A stretch of 64,000 bases of DNA from Capniomyces stellatus (lineage: Eukaryota; Kickxellomycota; Harpellomycetes; Harpellales; Legeriomycetaceae), in NCBI GenBank assembly GCA_001661515.1, contig LUVW01000024.1, positions 257,324 through 321,323 of the forward strand, read 5' to 3'. The notes under the pieces are model-generated. The model ran no database searches. It was not told the origin of the DNA and saw only the letters and a list, made by a program, of their open reading frames with translations. How positions within the stretch are numbered: position 1 is the first letter of the stretch; each line of letters begins with the position of its first letter. A program made the position numbers and the translations under genes. Of this stretch, positions 21,912 through 34,095 are shown in pieces.

Positions 21912-24900
21912 TTTTTTTTTGTTTGTACTTCTTTGTTTTAAACCTCAAGTGCAAGTTTTATCTAGTTGCTTCAACTATTATTACTTTTACCTTAATCTAA
22001 ATTTTTTTCTATAAAATATTATACACTCCTATTATGAAAATAAGGGGGTACTGATAGTATATACCAACCCAAACTTTTTTACTATGTTCCCTGCTTTCTT
22101 TTTATACTTTTTTGCTTTTATTTTTGTAATTTTTTTACTATATTCTTTTTTTTTCCCTTTTTATTTCGGTTTATCTTTATCGATCTATTTACTGTTATTT
22201 TGTGATTTCAATTCGACTTTTTAAGCCGCTTAAACGAAACTCCTATGTTTATTTGAAAGTGAAAATAGAATGTGAGAAAAAAAAATGTGAAAATTTTTTT
22301 TTCCCTAATTTAAAAAAAATTTTCCACCCTACCTCAAGCTTCATTTGATTATTTATTGGTTGGATCGGATTGTAATCATTATTGCTTTTTTGAATCACAC
22401 AAACAAAATGGCTTTCTATTGATGCTTTTACTGGCTCAAAGCTTATCGATTTAGTTGCTTTTTTTTTCTTTTTCCTTCTGCTTCTTTTCAAGCACGTTGT
22501 AGAAATCTATTGCGACTAGTCTGATTTGTTTGAGATTTTCTGAATCTTCCCCCCCGCCTTTTCCCTACCCAGTGCCAGCCTCCCAACTATGTTTGGTGTG
22601 AATATTATAAACCCATATTGCTGCCCTTTGCTTTGCAATCTCAGATAAACATGCTTTAGACTACCTTTCATGTTGGTGATTGGGCCAGCTAAAGCATTAA
22701 TAGTAACTATGATATACGATATTATGAATATAGTATTGCTCTTACTCTTTCCTAATTGCATGTGATCTTGAAATATCCCCATCCTAATAAAGCGTTGGAT
22801 CCTGCTACTTAGTGAAACTTTGGGATATAAAAGAATATATCTGCATTGGTCTCACTTTTACCAACTAATAGGTTTGTCAGATCTTGTTACCACCCGTAAC
22901 AATTCCTGGGCTTTGCTTGGCAAACTCACTATGCTATATCACATTGGCTTAGCGTAAAATATTACTAAAGTGACCGTGTTCGCTAAATGGACGATTTTTT
23001 GTAAATTCCATGTTGTATGTGGCCTACTTCTCGCATTCATTAATATCACAAGAATTATTTGTGATTGTATGTGCCATTGCTATATATTGATAAAAATATA
23101 CCTAGTAATATAAACCAAAGCTTTTCTTTTCAATTCAATAAAAAACACCTTTTCAAAATTACTTTATTCCTAATTAATCTCAACGTTGTCTTTTACTCTT
23201 TAACTGTTAGTTCATACCGGCCCATTCTATACTTTGAATTATTACTAAAAATGGCGCTACACAACTCAAATTATCTTCATTTAAAAAAATTACAATAGTA
23301 ACGCTACACACTCGGCGATGCTAAAAACACCCTTTCACTCTGATGACACAAACTTTCTGATTGCTAGAATCGCGCCTATTTATAATTACAATGTATAATC
23401 CCAATACTTTACAAGCAATGATTAGTAATCGGAGTTTGACTCTTAACAAATATTACAAATAGCACATTTTTTTCGCCTTCGACATCAAACTACTGCTATA
23501 CCCTCCCCACAGATCATTGCCTTTCAACTCAATTATTTACTGACCCTGATATTATTTCCCGCGGATAATAATACCTATGTCTAGCGAAATGCCGCGCAGT
23601 ACGAGCCACATCTCTATAAAAGCTGGTTTTGAGGTCTTGCCATACAAATGCCTTGGGGGAAAAATAACATTTTCAAGATTGTAGCAAATCTATATTTGCA
23701 GAATACAGCAAGTAAGTTTATAACAGACCACAACTTTGACAAGCTGGGTTAAAAATACTCAAAGCAACCACCAGCTTGTCTAATACACAGGTTTCCGATC
23801 AGCTACATTCTTTTAACTCGATTCTGCGTATATTGATTCAAGACACTACAAATGGTTGATTGTAGCTTCCATTGTAAAATATTCATCAAGTGAACACTCA
23901 AACGCAGTAGTTGATTTATGGTACTGTACGTACAATATCTGTACTAACACATTGGAAAAAGAGTTGTGAAGTAGTAATTATTTCGTAGTATTGCTTATTC
24001 GAGTTGAATCAGTTATCGGTTCTTGTGCTGGTAACAGTCACTTGGTATTCTTACTTTACTGTTTGTGTGGTTTTACGCATTGCACGCCTTCATAAATAAA
24101 AAATAAAATAGCAGTAATATAATATAGAATGAGTGGTATTCAAGTACATTTTGTATCGGTTTGTGGTATCTCACCTCGATGTGAAATACCTCCTCGCCAA
24201 CGGATGACCGTAGTGATTTGTTTGTGAAACACACTTCTAAGTGGCCAGAGCTTTGTTTACTTCCTTTACCTCTTTTATCCTTTTATTAGGTAAATCCTAA
24301 AATACAAAAATAATTTCTTTAAAAACAAAAATCACAAAAAATAATCCATACCTTTAACTTGGTGTTTGTATACTTGAATGGTTCAGAGTTTTAGAGATAT
24401 TGGTTGGAAAAAAAAAAAGCCGTAAATAGTTAAACATTAGTGTTTGATCTAGAAAAAAAATGTTTAGAAGTGGAAAATCCATTATTACTCATGTGTTATT
24501 TAGACCACTAGTTTATAGTAGCGGTATCAGAAAACAATACCTTTACAAACTTAGTTTAAATGCGCTTATAACGCAATTCAAGAAGAAAAAATGTGCTGCA
24601 AAAAAAAGAAAACAAAAAAAGCGATAACTTTTGTTCATAGTTTTTTCTTTGTCTTTTCTCTTACTTTTCCAATTAATTTTAATTTTAATTTGACTTTTCT
24701 TTTTAATGTTTAGTTTGACTTTTGGTGACAATAATTTGACAAAACTTGTCCTATTTTGTAAGTTTGTCAGACACGTTACAGTCTCAACTATATCCCTTCT
24801 TGACGGTATTCCCCTAGCTTCTCAAATTACCTTGCCCTCTGCACTAAATCATCAATAAATGACTATCATTATTAATTTGGTCATTAAAATCATCAGCCAA

Positions 24901-27900
24901 TAAACATAAATTTGAAAAATACTAAAGTTACTATTTAGGTTAATTGCTGAGCCTGAACTCGGCACTAGTGAATCAGCTCTTAACTAAACAGATTGTGTTT
25001 ATGTAATGATTGTTATTCCCGCGTATTTGCGATTTATCACCTTTTTTTTATTGTTACAGATGTAGTTATCACTTTTTTTTAAAAGGTTGCGGGGGCTTCA
25101 TATTTTTTGACTTAATAATATGAACAAATGGTTCGACAACCATGAGGATAAATCGATATGATACATGTCGAGTAGAGAATTTAGTTGGGAAAAGAAAGTG
25201 CTCAAGCTGTCTAATGTCACCAACAACTTGAATGTTGAAAAATGATGTTCTCGCTTTTATTGAAAACAGACAACAGGCAGTGTGTTTTTACTGAATTGGT
25301 AGTAAAACGCCAATGTGTTTTGTTTTGAATAGGACGCATGTATAGGGCAAGTATACAAAGCTGAAATATTTGTGACTTTGGTTTTACGCTTTGCGTCATC
25401 AATTCAAATAAGAATTTTAAAATCATGAAATATTCATTCCTGATTACTCTCGATATCTCTGCTTTTCTGCTTGGTAAAAGTCTCGAGTACAAACATAATG
25501 CTTAATTAAACTATTGTATGCTTACTACAGCTACTTCCGCCCCCTTTGTTGCCTGTCGCCTACTTTGGCATTTTAGGCACTACCAAACTAGGCAAACTCT
25601 ATATTAAAATAAACAAAAGAGGATAATTAAAAACAAAAACAAAAGAGGATAATTGTTGTAAATAGGTAAATGGTACACCAATTTTTTTTTATTACAAGTA
25701 AATCTTTGGTTAACCATTTTGCCAAAATTGATTTACTGATGCACCAAATTTCACTTTTTTTTATTGACTGAATTAAATTTTACTGTTTTTTTTGAATATT
25801 CCGATTGTAACGGTTTGGGATAAAGTGATCTTGAATCAAACATAAAAGGCACTACCATTTAAAAAAGCATAACTTGTAAAAATAAAAATAAACAGTAGAC
25901 TGTAGTAAAAACAATGGGAATTAAGGATGCGATAAACACCATAAAATATGGTTAAGTAAACACTCACTCAAGGCACAACCAAAGTATATATGAGTGTATG
26001 ATACAAAGGATGTTTAAGCTTATCTTAAATAGTGACTCAATTCTAAACGTAAAGTGTTTAGAGCGTGCTTACAAGCGGTGCAGATAGGCATGTCAGCGTT
26101 TTTCCTTTGGCATTTAATCAGGAAATCCTGGATGGATAACCACAAATAGTACCCAAATTAAATAGACTCAACTAATTACCGTAATACAAACCAAGTGCTT
26201 TAAATACTACCAAAAACCAAAGTAAATTCCAAAACCAGAGCAAAAAAAAAAAGTTGTAACAGTACAAGTATTCTTAGAGTTGAAGGCTAGTAAAACTAGC
26301 AGTATTCCTAACAATTGAGATTATTTAATTTAATTAGGCTACAAAAAAAACATAAAGAAGCTTAAATAGTATTTTTCAAAAAAAGGGATAATATTGTAAA
26401 TGTAATTAACCACAGCAAAGGCTAATATAGCCAATTGCTCTATTATCATTATTTTTTTGTACCATCATTTTTATAATGTTCGGTCAATCGAATTTGCTTT
26501 TTATTAATTTATCTAAAACTAGAATTTTATGATTTAGAAATTAAAATAAAATCGTATAAATTTTCTGTGGAAATACTGCTAATATCTGTTTTTTTTTCAT
26601 GTTTTTTTTCATTGAAAGAATATTAATGTTTTTTTTTGCATGCAGCATAAGGGTCAATTTTTTTTGAATAGATTCGTAACTGACACATTAGTTATAGCTT
26701 GATTTCTTGAATTAGTACCTGATTTTGTAATTTTCCAGAGCTATTTTAATAAACGCTGGATTTCTTTTTTCATGAACAAACAATACTGACTTGAGGAGTT
26801 TACGCAAAGAAACAACAAAATGAGGTTCATTAAAACTGACCCAAACGTTAAATTGGTGTTCAAATTCGTCTTTGTCAAGTTAAGATATCTTAAATTAAAA
26901 TTCAACAACATGGTCAATATAAATAAAAATCCAGCTAAAATAATTGGACTGTTTAGTGTAGTAATAACAACGATATGGGTATCACTTACTCGAGCAAAGA
27001 GATGGTGGATCCTTAAGATTAATAAATTTATTTACGTATTAATAATTTGCAAAGATTCAATTATATGTTGCCAGTTACAATTCCATAAATTATTATTGAG
27101 CTGTATTCGTATGCTTTCAGCTAACTATATTTTCAACAAGCTTCTGCTAGATTTTATTAGTTGACCTTAACTGATAAGTTATGGATAGCTAATTAAGTAA
27201 AAATTCTAGTAGCCAAGTGACTAATGCTAACGAGATGGAAGGCAGATGAAGAAAGGTGAATGAAAAAGAAAGTTGGAAAAAAAAAAAATTAAAAAAAAGT
27301 AGGTAGATAGATAAACTTGACTTGGAAATGTAATGTAATGTTTTGATTTCACATTCAGTTATATAAATCTTTAATTGGAAATAAGTGAACATATTTTTTG
27401 TATTTGTTTTTTCTAGTAAAGCTTCTTTGTTTATTTTATAATAGCTTGTTGACAGCTACAACTACTTCATCACTAAGGCTTTTAAGCCATTAGACTACTT
27501 ATCCACAAGAACGCTAATTTCTCACCCTTCCTACTAGACACAAACACACATAAAGATACATATCACAGCAAAAAATCAAAGGGGATATATATATATCAAA
27601 CGCTTAACGACTCGAGGAAAAAAGAAAACATTGAAGTAACCCTATTTAGAATATACAGTGACTGGTAAAAGTCAGCGGGAGCATAGACCGTTTCAGATAG
27701 TAATACACGAGTTGGCCTCAATATGCTAAAACTTCAAAAAATAATTACAAGTACACAATCATATCTTTAAATTGTAGGTTTAATCCAAAGTACATTCCTG
27801 CAAAGTATACACCGTGATTAAATACAACATAAAAACGTGAATCAGTATCTATAAAAATATATACAGATAGCACATATATTACGCCAATAAAACGCGATAT

Positions 27901-28044
27901 ATCTTGACAGAGAAAGGTGCGCCTAACCATAACAGGAATATACCGAACTCAATTATTATAAAATAGCACAAATAGTGGTGATAAGCAACCAAGCCCTAGA
28001 TAAAGCTACACACCTATTACGTTGCTGTTATATTGGCCCGAAAA
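21912..28044. other. 6.1-kb gene-poor AT-rich stretch
   Basis: This is the longest stretch without a supported gene. It has many poly-A/T tracts and short biased frames. A 55-codon frame at 24460 with a presequence-like N terminus is listed separately. A 114-codon frame at 26820-27164 is hydrophobic/Lys-rich and probably chance. No tRNA, repeat array or transposon frame was seen. Confidence 0.55.
24460..24627 (+). CDS. possible small protein with presequence-like N terminus
   Basis: The ATG at 24460 opens a 55-codon frame starting MFRSGKSIITHVLFRPLVYS and ending in the very basic KKKKCAAKKRKQKKR. The N terminus looks like a mitochondrial presequence. The basic tail could be a ribosomal-type tail, or simply an A-rich artefact. 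I do not recognise the protein. Confidence 0.2.
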   Translation: MFRSGKSIITHVLFRPLVYSSGIRKQYLYKLSLNALITQFKKKKCAAKKRKQKKR

Positions 28045-29859
28045 ATGGAAACGTACTATGGACTAATCGAAACAGCGAATGATGCATTGTTGATATTTGA
28101 AGCATGTCGATTGGGCTACAAAAAACGAGTTCAAAGAAGGCTCAGCGACTTTGAAAGGTCAAACATCCGCTCAGGCTCGGTGTTTGTATGGGATGAAAAG
28201 GAGTCAAGCATGCGTCGATGGACGGATGGCAAGTTCTGGTCACCCTCTCGCGTCCAAGGAGCGTTTCTTTGCTACCACGAGTGGTCAGGGCGACGGAGAG
28301 CAGTTGCTAAGCCAAATGCCGGATTCTTGAGTTATCAGAATTATGGAGCCGGCTATTACAATAACGAACAACCGAATCTAAGATCTAGAAACATGAGCGG
28401 TGGTCACATAATGCCACTTGCATATAACAACAGTCATATTTTACAAGGTGTTAACGGAAGCGATGGTACAAACTCAAACCCACAATTAACAAGCAACTAT
28501 AGACCGTCTGGAAATGCAAGGAATGAAGTGGGGCAGTCACAGTTTGGGTACCCCAAAAAAAATGGCATAATGAAAAAATCACTATCAATTGAAACGCTTG
28601 ATGGCAGAAAGCTGCACATCGTAACTTACTTTTACAAAGAAGACACCGAGAACGGCAGGCTGCTGAGTCCGTCTACAGACCCCGACTTTCCTGTGGTATC
28701 GATTCCACCGGAGATATATCCAGAGATTGTGTTCAACACAGAGGAAGGACAGGATGAGTTTGATGAGTCGGAAAATGGCGAAAGCGAACAATTTACCGAC
28801 TACTCGTTGAATATCCAAGCACGTACCAAGCGTGACTTTTCGTCTAGCAGTGACCTTGGATATAAAAAAAGGCCGCCTAGCCCCAATTACCAGTATTCGG
28901 CGGACACTATGTCAAAAAGGCACTCGTCTAGAAACAGCAGTAGAGGCATGAAAAGTTCTGAGATGTTGGAGTCGCTATTTAAAATAGACGACGGATCAAG
29001 TGTCAATGAATCAAAATCACCCATCTCAGCCTTTGAATACCATAGAAACAGAAACTTTTCAGGGCGCTCTAGCAATGGCTCAATTTTAGGAAACAGGAAA
29101 CCACACTCTTCACTAGGCCTGGATCCCCAATTTTCAATTTACAATAATATCAATCTTAACAAGAGCAGTAAAATTAACGCAGTTACTCACGACAGATCTT
29201 CAGGAACCTACCAAAATCTACCAGTTAGACTCCCACCCCTAAATAACGCTATTATGGAAAACTTGAACTCAAATTTTGATAACTCAATCAGTATACAGCA
29301 GACAAGCTTGTTTAAAAACACTCAGACAAACATTATCAGAAGAGGCTCCACCAGGGTTCAAAGCTCGCCTCTACAATCTAACCCACACGGCAATGCATTT
29401 TACGACAAGTTGTCAAACATTCTAAATAAAAGCTTTCCAAATAAGGACGACCCGCGTCAAGCCAATAAAAACGAAAGCGCACCCAATCTCAGTACTGCTA
29501 AAAACACAGACGAACCGTATAATCACGCACTGGCCCCACGCCATAGCGTTTCTTTAGGCGAACAATCGATTCGCCAAAGCGATTACCTCATGCTGCCCCA
29601 AGTCGACAACTACCAAATATGTGTTGCCCCGAGATACCCCGTACTCTCCATAAACCTTCCAACACCAAAGAACTCTGAGTATAGTACTCCAGCAGGAAAA
29701 AACCAAGAAGGCTTTGTCAAACCCGGAAAGCCAAATCTGAGCGTCTATAGCAATAGTGCTCACTTGATCAAAAACAAAGACCAGCCAAAAACTAGTCGCC
29801 AGAACAGCGAAGATGCACGGCAGCTTGCTGCACTAAACAACAGCCTGAATATCAAGTAG
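28045..29859 (+). CDS. WOPR-domain (Gti1/Pac2 family) transcription factor
   Basis: The ATG at 28045 gives 604 residues, starting METYYGLIETANDALLIFEA. The frame continues upstream without another ATG. WOPR box A (about 1-85) carries RRLSDFERSNIRSGSVFVWD, RRWTDGKFWSPSRVQGAFL and YHEW. Box B (about 172-215) carries KKSLSIETLDGRKLHIVTYF and ends with LLSPSTDPDFP. Known members (Wor1, Ryp1, Sge1, Pac2) bind DNA with both boxes and control morphology, mating or virulence switches in fungi. The linker of about 90 residues and the C-terminal ~390 residues are Asn/Ser/Gln-rich and disordered, typical of the family. The tail contains NSxxxS-type repeats and several basic clusters. AATAAA-like signals follow near 30002. 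Confidence 0.93.
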   Translation: METYYGLIETANDALLIFEACRLGYKKRVQRRLSDFERSNIRSGSVFVWDEKESSMRRWTDGKFWSPSRVQGAFLCYHEWSGRRRAVAKPNAGFLSYQNYGAGYYNNEQPNLRSRNMSGGHIMPLAYNNSHILQGVNGSDGTNSNPQLTSNYRPSGNARNEVGQSQFGYPKKNGIMKKSLSIETLDGRKLHIVTYFYKEDTENGRLLSPSTDPDFPVVSIPPEIYPEIVFNTEEGQDEFDESENGESEQFTDYSLNIQARTKRDFSSSSDLGYKKRPPSPNYQYSADTMSKRHSSRNSSRGMKSSEMLESLFKIDDGSSVNESKSPISAFEYHRNRNFSGRSSNGSILGNRKPHSSLGLDPQFSIYNNINLNKSSKINAVTHDRSSGTYQNLPVRLPPLNNAIMENLNSNFDNSISIQQTSLFKNTQTNIIRRGSTRVQSSPLQSNPHGNAFYDKLSNILNKSFPNKDDPRQANKNESAPNLSTAKNTDEPYNHALAPRHSVSLGEQSIRQSDYLMLPQVDNYQICVAPRYPVLSINLPTPKNSEYSTPAGKNQEGFVKPGKPNLSVYSNSAHLIKNKDQPKTSRQNSEDARQLAALNNSLNIK

Positions 29860-30203
29860 CCTTAGCTAATCCTATTTAACGACATATATTTCTTGTATCT
29901 ATAAACTTATTTGTGTTCTAGATCTTCCTTCTAATTTGTAATTATCAACCTATTTACTACACATTTATCTATGTATAATGTCTATACTTGCTCATACACT
30001 TAAATAAAATAAAGGCGACTATAATTGGAACCACATAATTTGTTGCGCTGTTTTTGGTTTTGGTAATTAGCTTCTGGACCAAGGGTTTTCTTTATTAATC
30101 GCTTTTAAACTGAAGCACTGACATTGCCTGCGCTTTGTACACCCAAAGAACTATAAACTATAGATGTATAATACTATCAACAGCAATAATATTCTACATA
30201 ATA
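29860..30203. other. convergent intergenic spacer
   Basis: The 3' ends of the WOPR gene (+) and the kinase gene (-) meet here. An AATAAAATAAAG stretch near 30003 may serve polyadenylation of the WOPR transcript. Confidence 0.5.
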
Positions 30204-32167
30204 TCAAGAAAAAAACACGTTGATCCTCTCAACCACGTTTAGCATCGATGGACGGTCGCTAGGGGACCCAGACCACATCTCCGTAATTAGATCCAGGATG
30301 GATTTAGAGTACCTGCTTAGATGCTTTAAAGAAGGCCGATGGCCTTCGTCTCGCACCTTTGTATATATCTCGTGCTCGTTCATTTCACAGTATGGGTAAA
30401 GCTCTGCTGTCCATTGTAGAATCTCCCAAAAAATTAATCCACAAGCGTAAACATCCACCTTCTCATTGTACGAGGGTCGAGGCTGCCAAAACTCTGGAGC
30501 TTGCCTATCAAAATTTCAATTTTGATAACTTATTTCTTGGTTCCTTAAAAGAAACAGCAACAACAACAACAACAACAACAACAATAAAAGCAGTAAATGC
30601 ATACAAACTCGCAAAGTACGTCCATGCTATATTTATATAACTATTCAATACCAATTCGGGGTTCCACAAGCTGTGTGTATGAGCGAATTACTCTGCGGTC
30701 TAATTCTGGCCAGACCAAAATCTGTTATCTTTGCTTTATTATTTGCCCCAATCTAAATAGGCAACCCGGTAATATTAGTTTTTGGTCAAGCTAGCCAGGT
30801 TTATTTCTAACTAAACCTTTTTCTTTGCCACTATCATTTATTTATTAAAACTTTGCTGATATCTTTTGACTTACCAGAATGTTCATGGGTTTAAGGTCCT
30901 AATCAAACACAATAGATGATTTCGTAATGTTATTAGACTTTGATATACCAAAAATACAAAGCATAGACAAATAGTGGGTTCCAGTATTTAATTTACCCTA
31001 TGGATTATGCTTGGGTGCCGAGAGTGTAGGTATGAAACCCCGAGAGAAATGTCATGAATATACATAATCTACAATCACAAATCCTATTAGCGGCATTGGT
31101 AACATATACACGGATTACGTCTATCAATTTATAATTTTACCTGATCAACAAACGATGGCTTGGTGTGACGATGCATATACTCATACAAGTCGCCATTCTC
31201 GCATAGCTCCGTGACTATACACAGCCTGTCTCGCCCAAATGATAGTCCAATAAATCTCACAATGTTTTCATGTAGAGTTTCTCTATTTAACAGTAAGTTG
31301 TTTGGTTATACTGTGCCAAGTACACGCTACAGAAACAGCCATGCTCCTCGATATTAATAAAATGTAGCTATGCTATTGCTCAGAATAATATATATTTGTT
31401 GAGCTTTTGGCCAAAATCAGATTCGCCTTACTTCAACACTTTGATCTCGTTTTTAATTTCCTCGCAATCCTCTGGTGTAAAGTCCGATATCCTGAACCTC
31501 CCCACTGCCACAGGGAGTTTGTTGTACCTTGCCTCGTAGCAGTCTTTAAACCCACCAGTCCCTATCTTTTTCCCTAAATGTAGCTCCTCAAATGGTATTT
31601 CGTCTGAAATATTAAACGCCTTCGCCATGTTTATACCTTCTATAGTTGGTGTGTGGAGCTTTGTGTCGAATATGCTCAATGTCGGCGAGGATGGGACAGG
31701 TACGGGAATACAGCTGTCTTTCTGAAATAAAAGAATATAAAATAAATACACATTATCAAAACACACAGAATTATATTGGTACAAAATGCTAACCCTTAAT
31801 ATACACACTATTCTAACAACAATAATGATAGTATTCAGTATTTACCCATTCAACAAGCTGTGCAATTAGCTCTTCTTTCGATCCTTCCCCTGAAAACCCT
31901 AGTATATATGGCAATTCAATCTAATATTAACGTGTGTCTTTGAGGCTAAGGTATAACCAAGCTACACATTCATGACTTTGTTTTGGGAACAGAAAGACAA
32001 ACACACGCATTATCGTGCTTATAGAATAACATATGGATCCTATGAGTATACCAACCTCGCTCCTGGCATAGAGTTAACAAATCTGCTTTAATGTGTTTTT
32101 CAAGCGTACTGCTGTCCTCATTTTCCAAAAAGTAGTCGTAATGTCGACTTATCAATCTAAAAGACAT
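30204..32167 (-). CDS. TKL-like protein kinase with N-terminal SAP-like motif and relocated lysine
   Basis: Eight exons (32167-32056, 31898-31846, 31721-31432, 31282-31141, 31068-30997, 30898-30875, 30752-30652, 30504-30204) join in frame to 364 residues. Residues ~22-55 (LEKHIKADLLTLCQERGF, then KEELIAQLVEW) look like a SAP helix-extended-helix. The kinase domain runs about 105-364. It has a Gly-rich loop GTGGFK (109-114), beta-3 VAVGRF with Gly129 where VAIK has Lys, HENIVRFIG, VTELCENGDLYEYM, IIHRDLKPMN (Asp224), DFG (Asp242), GTPNWQAPE and DVYACGLIFWEIL. The catalytic loop and DFG are intact. Lys114 in the loop sits where WNK kinases place the ATP-binding lysine. I recall similar VAVG kinases in zygomycetes, but cannot check. 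The substrate is unknown. Confidence 0.88.
30557..30583. repeat. CAA trinucleotide repeat in the last intron of the kinase gene
   Basis: About nine CAA/ACA units on the plus strand lie inside the intron between kinase exons 7 and 8. Confidence 0.8.
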
Positions 32168-32895
32168 TGTCGAGCCTTTATCCTCAAATATATCAGCAAT
32201 ATAGCACCGTTCGGCTGTTAGACGAGTTGAAAGTGGTAATAAGCTAGGTAATTGTTGTAAGGATCTCGAATCAAGTTTTATTTTTTGTTTTATTATGCGT
32301 ATAGCTTTAACCTTTCCAAAGTTTATAAACAGAAAAAGGCTTTAACCTAGAACTACTGCGTTGAAATGTGAAACTTGAGCGGCTTCGTAGCTTTTTGTGC
32401 TATGTTTTTATTAACAGCTGGCTTTTTATAAAAATCCACTAGCACCCTTTCTGCTCGGTTTTATCAAGAGTTCCTGAAGGTGGTAATATTATTCCGTCTT
32501 GAAGTTCTTTATTTTTCACCTACCCACCCAGTTTGACTAATATGATCTATGGATCTAATAATTGATTAATCAAATATCCAATAGCCTTATAAGCCTTGAT
32601 TTTTAATTAAAGTAAATAGGCCCGAATTAAATAAACTTTAAATGAGTTTGACAAATAGTGTAAATAGTTTTGAACTATATCAATGGTAATGGTAAATCGA
32701 TAAAATAAAAACTATACAGAAAGAAACCAATTATATCGATACTAAAAAGGCTCACGTCGCTAGTCAGCAAGTCAACTAATGAACATAAAGGAAAGTCAAA
32801 AGTCAAAAGTCATTTCAGTTTTCAGTTTTCAGTTTTCAGTTTTCAGTTTTCAGTTTTCAGTTTTCAGTTTTCAGAAAAACGCACAGTTAACTGAT
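32168..32895. other. intergenic with heptamer array
   Basis: This spacer between the kinase start and the RAD51-like stop is AT-rich. A TTTTCAG tandem array sits at its high-coordinate end, immediately after the RAD51-like stop codon in transcript order. Confidence 0.6.
32813..32874. repeat. TTTTCAG heptanucleotide tandem repeat
   Basis: Nearly nine perfect copies of a 7-bp unit, ending about 20 bp from the RAD51-like stop codon. In its transcript the unit reads CTGAAAA. Confidence 0.92.
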
Positions 32896-34095
32896 TCAAC
32901 TTGATGTAATATAAAACTCTCCCAAATGTGTGTTTTGGGGATAGCCTTGTTTATATACACTTATTGGCGTTGCAGAATCGTGGTACACTACTGCAGAGCC
33001 TTGAACCTGAGGCTCAAATATAAATGATATAGTAACAAAATCTCTGTACTTTGAAATCATGTGGTCGGAATACAAGTGCCCTGATATCACCAATTTATTT
33101 ACAGCATCGCCTGTGTTATCTTCACTACCAATTGGACGAGCAATGACATATGGCGAGTTGGTAGAAAATATGTTAATGTCCAAGCTAAACATCAGCTCTT
33201 GTAATGTTTCCACCAACAAAGATTGTGATCGAAACCAAGCGGTCGACTCTTTGTTTTTATTTTTTAGAAAATAGCCTTCATACTTTTCAAGCAGATTTGT
33301 TGACCCAATCTCGTCTATTAGTAAAGTTGAGAATGACTTCAATTGTTTTGGCTCCATGAACTCAGGTATGAGAGCCAGCGTTGAAATTAAAGAAGTGCAG
33401 TTCTCGGGGTAAAAAAAATATACCCTTCCTATGTAGTCGAATGATAAATTCTGTATAGCTATGCTGTTTTGTGCTGTGTCGCCAGCATCCGGATGTTGAG
33501 CCTTGACTTGTTTCTTGATATAATCTGTAAAGAACTCCGATAAAGTTAACGCTGAGGATTTTCCGGAATAGTCTATATAAACAATCTCTTCATTTCTACC
33601 ACCAAAAGATAAATTATATTTGACTAATTTGCCCTGAATATCCGTCAAGCTTAGAACAGCCGTTTCTGGGAACACCTTTTTGGCGCAAACATTGTACAAC
33701 GCTATCGTTTTTCCGCTCCCTGAAACCCCCATGAATTCACAAAAAACATTTTTTGAATTAGAATGGATTTTCTCAATCGAATTATCCTTCTTTATTCCAT
33801 TCCTGGGTAGGCTATTGCTATAACTAATCTCTTTGTCGATACAGCTTAGGCCGGTAAATTCAAACACAGTCGGATTGTGTGAGATTCTGGTGTGGTCCTA
33901 AAAACATATATGTAGATATACGCTTATAGACATCTGATACCAAGTACTGAGTAATGAAATTTGGATTCCTCACAGGAACTATACGTGCCTTTTAATCCAA
34001 CACTAGCAAGGAACGTGTTAAATGTGCATTACCTCGGATGCTAGTTTCGTTGTAACACCCTTCAACGTACTAAAAAGTGTTTTTAGATCTGCCAT
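32896..34095 (-). CDS. RAD51-family P-loop protein, probably XRCC2-like
   Basis: Exon 1 (34095-34033) and exon 2 (33897-32896) join as GAG|GTAATG ... TTTTAG|GACCAC to 354 residues beginning MADLKTLFSTLKGVTTKLAS. Walker A GVSGSGKT is at 78-85. A Walker B-like hydrophobic strand, LLIDEIGS, has its Asp at 216. A later strand, INIFSTNSPYVIARP, resembles the sensor region of XRCC2 (VLFATTQ). There is no N-terminal HhH domain, as in XRCC2, and the order FCEFMGVSGSGKTIALYNV is close to the XRCC2 P-loop region. RAD51 paralogs assist strand exchange in recombinational repair. The sequence is divergent, so XRCC2 assignment is inference. A Rlp1-type paralog, or another RecA-fold protein, is possible. 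Confidence 0.7.

Noticed and set aside
26820..27164. 114-codon frame with hydrophobic, Lys-rich composition
   Set aside because: No motif, no supporting context, typical of AT-rich chance frames.
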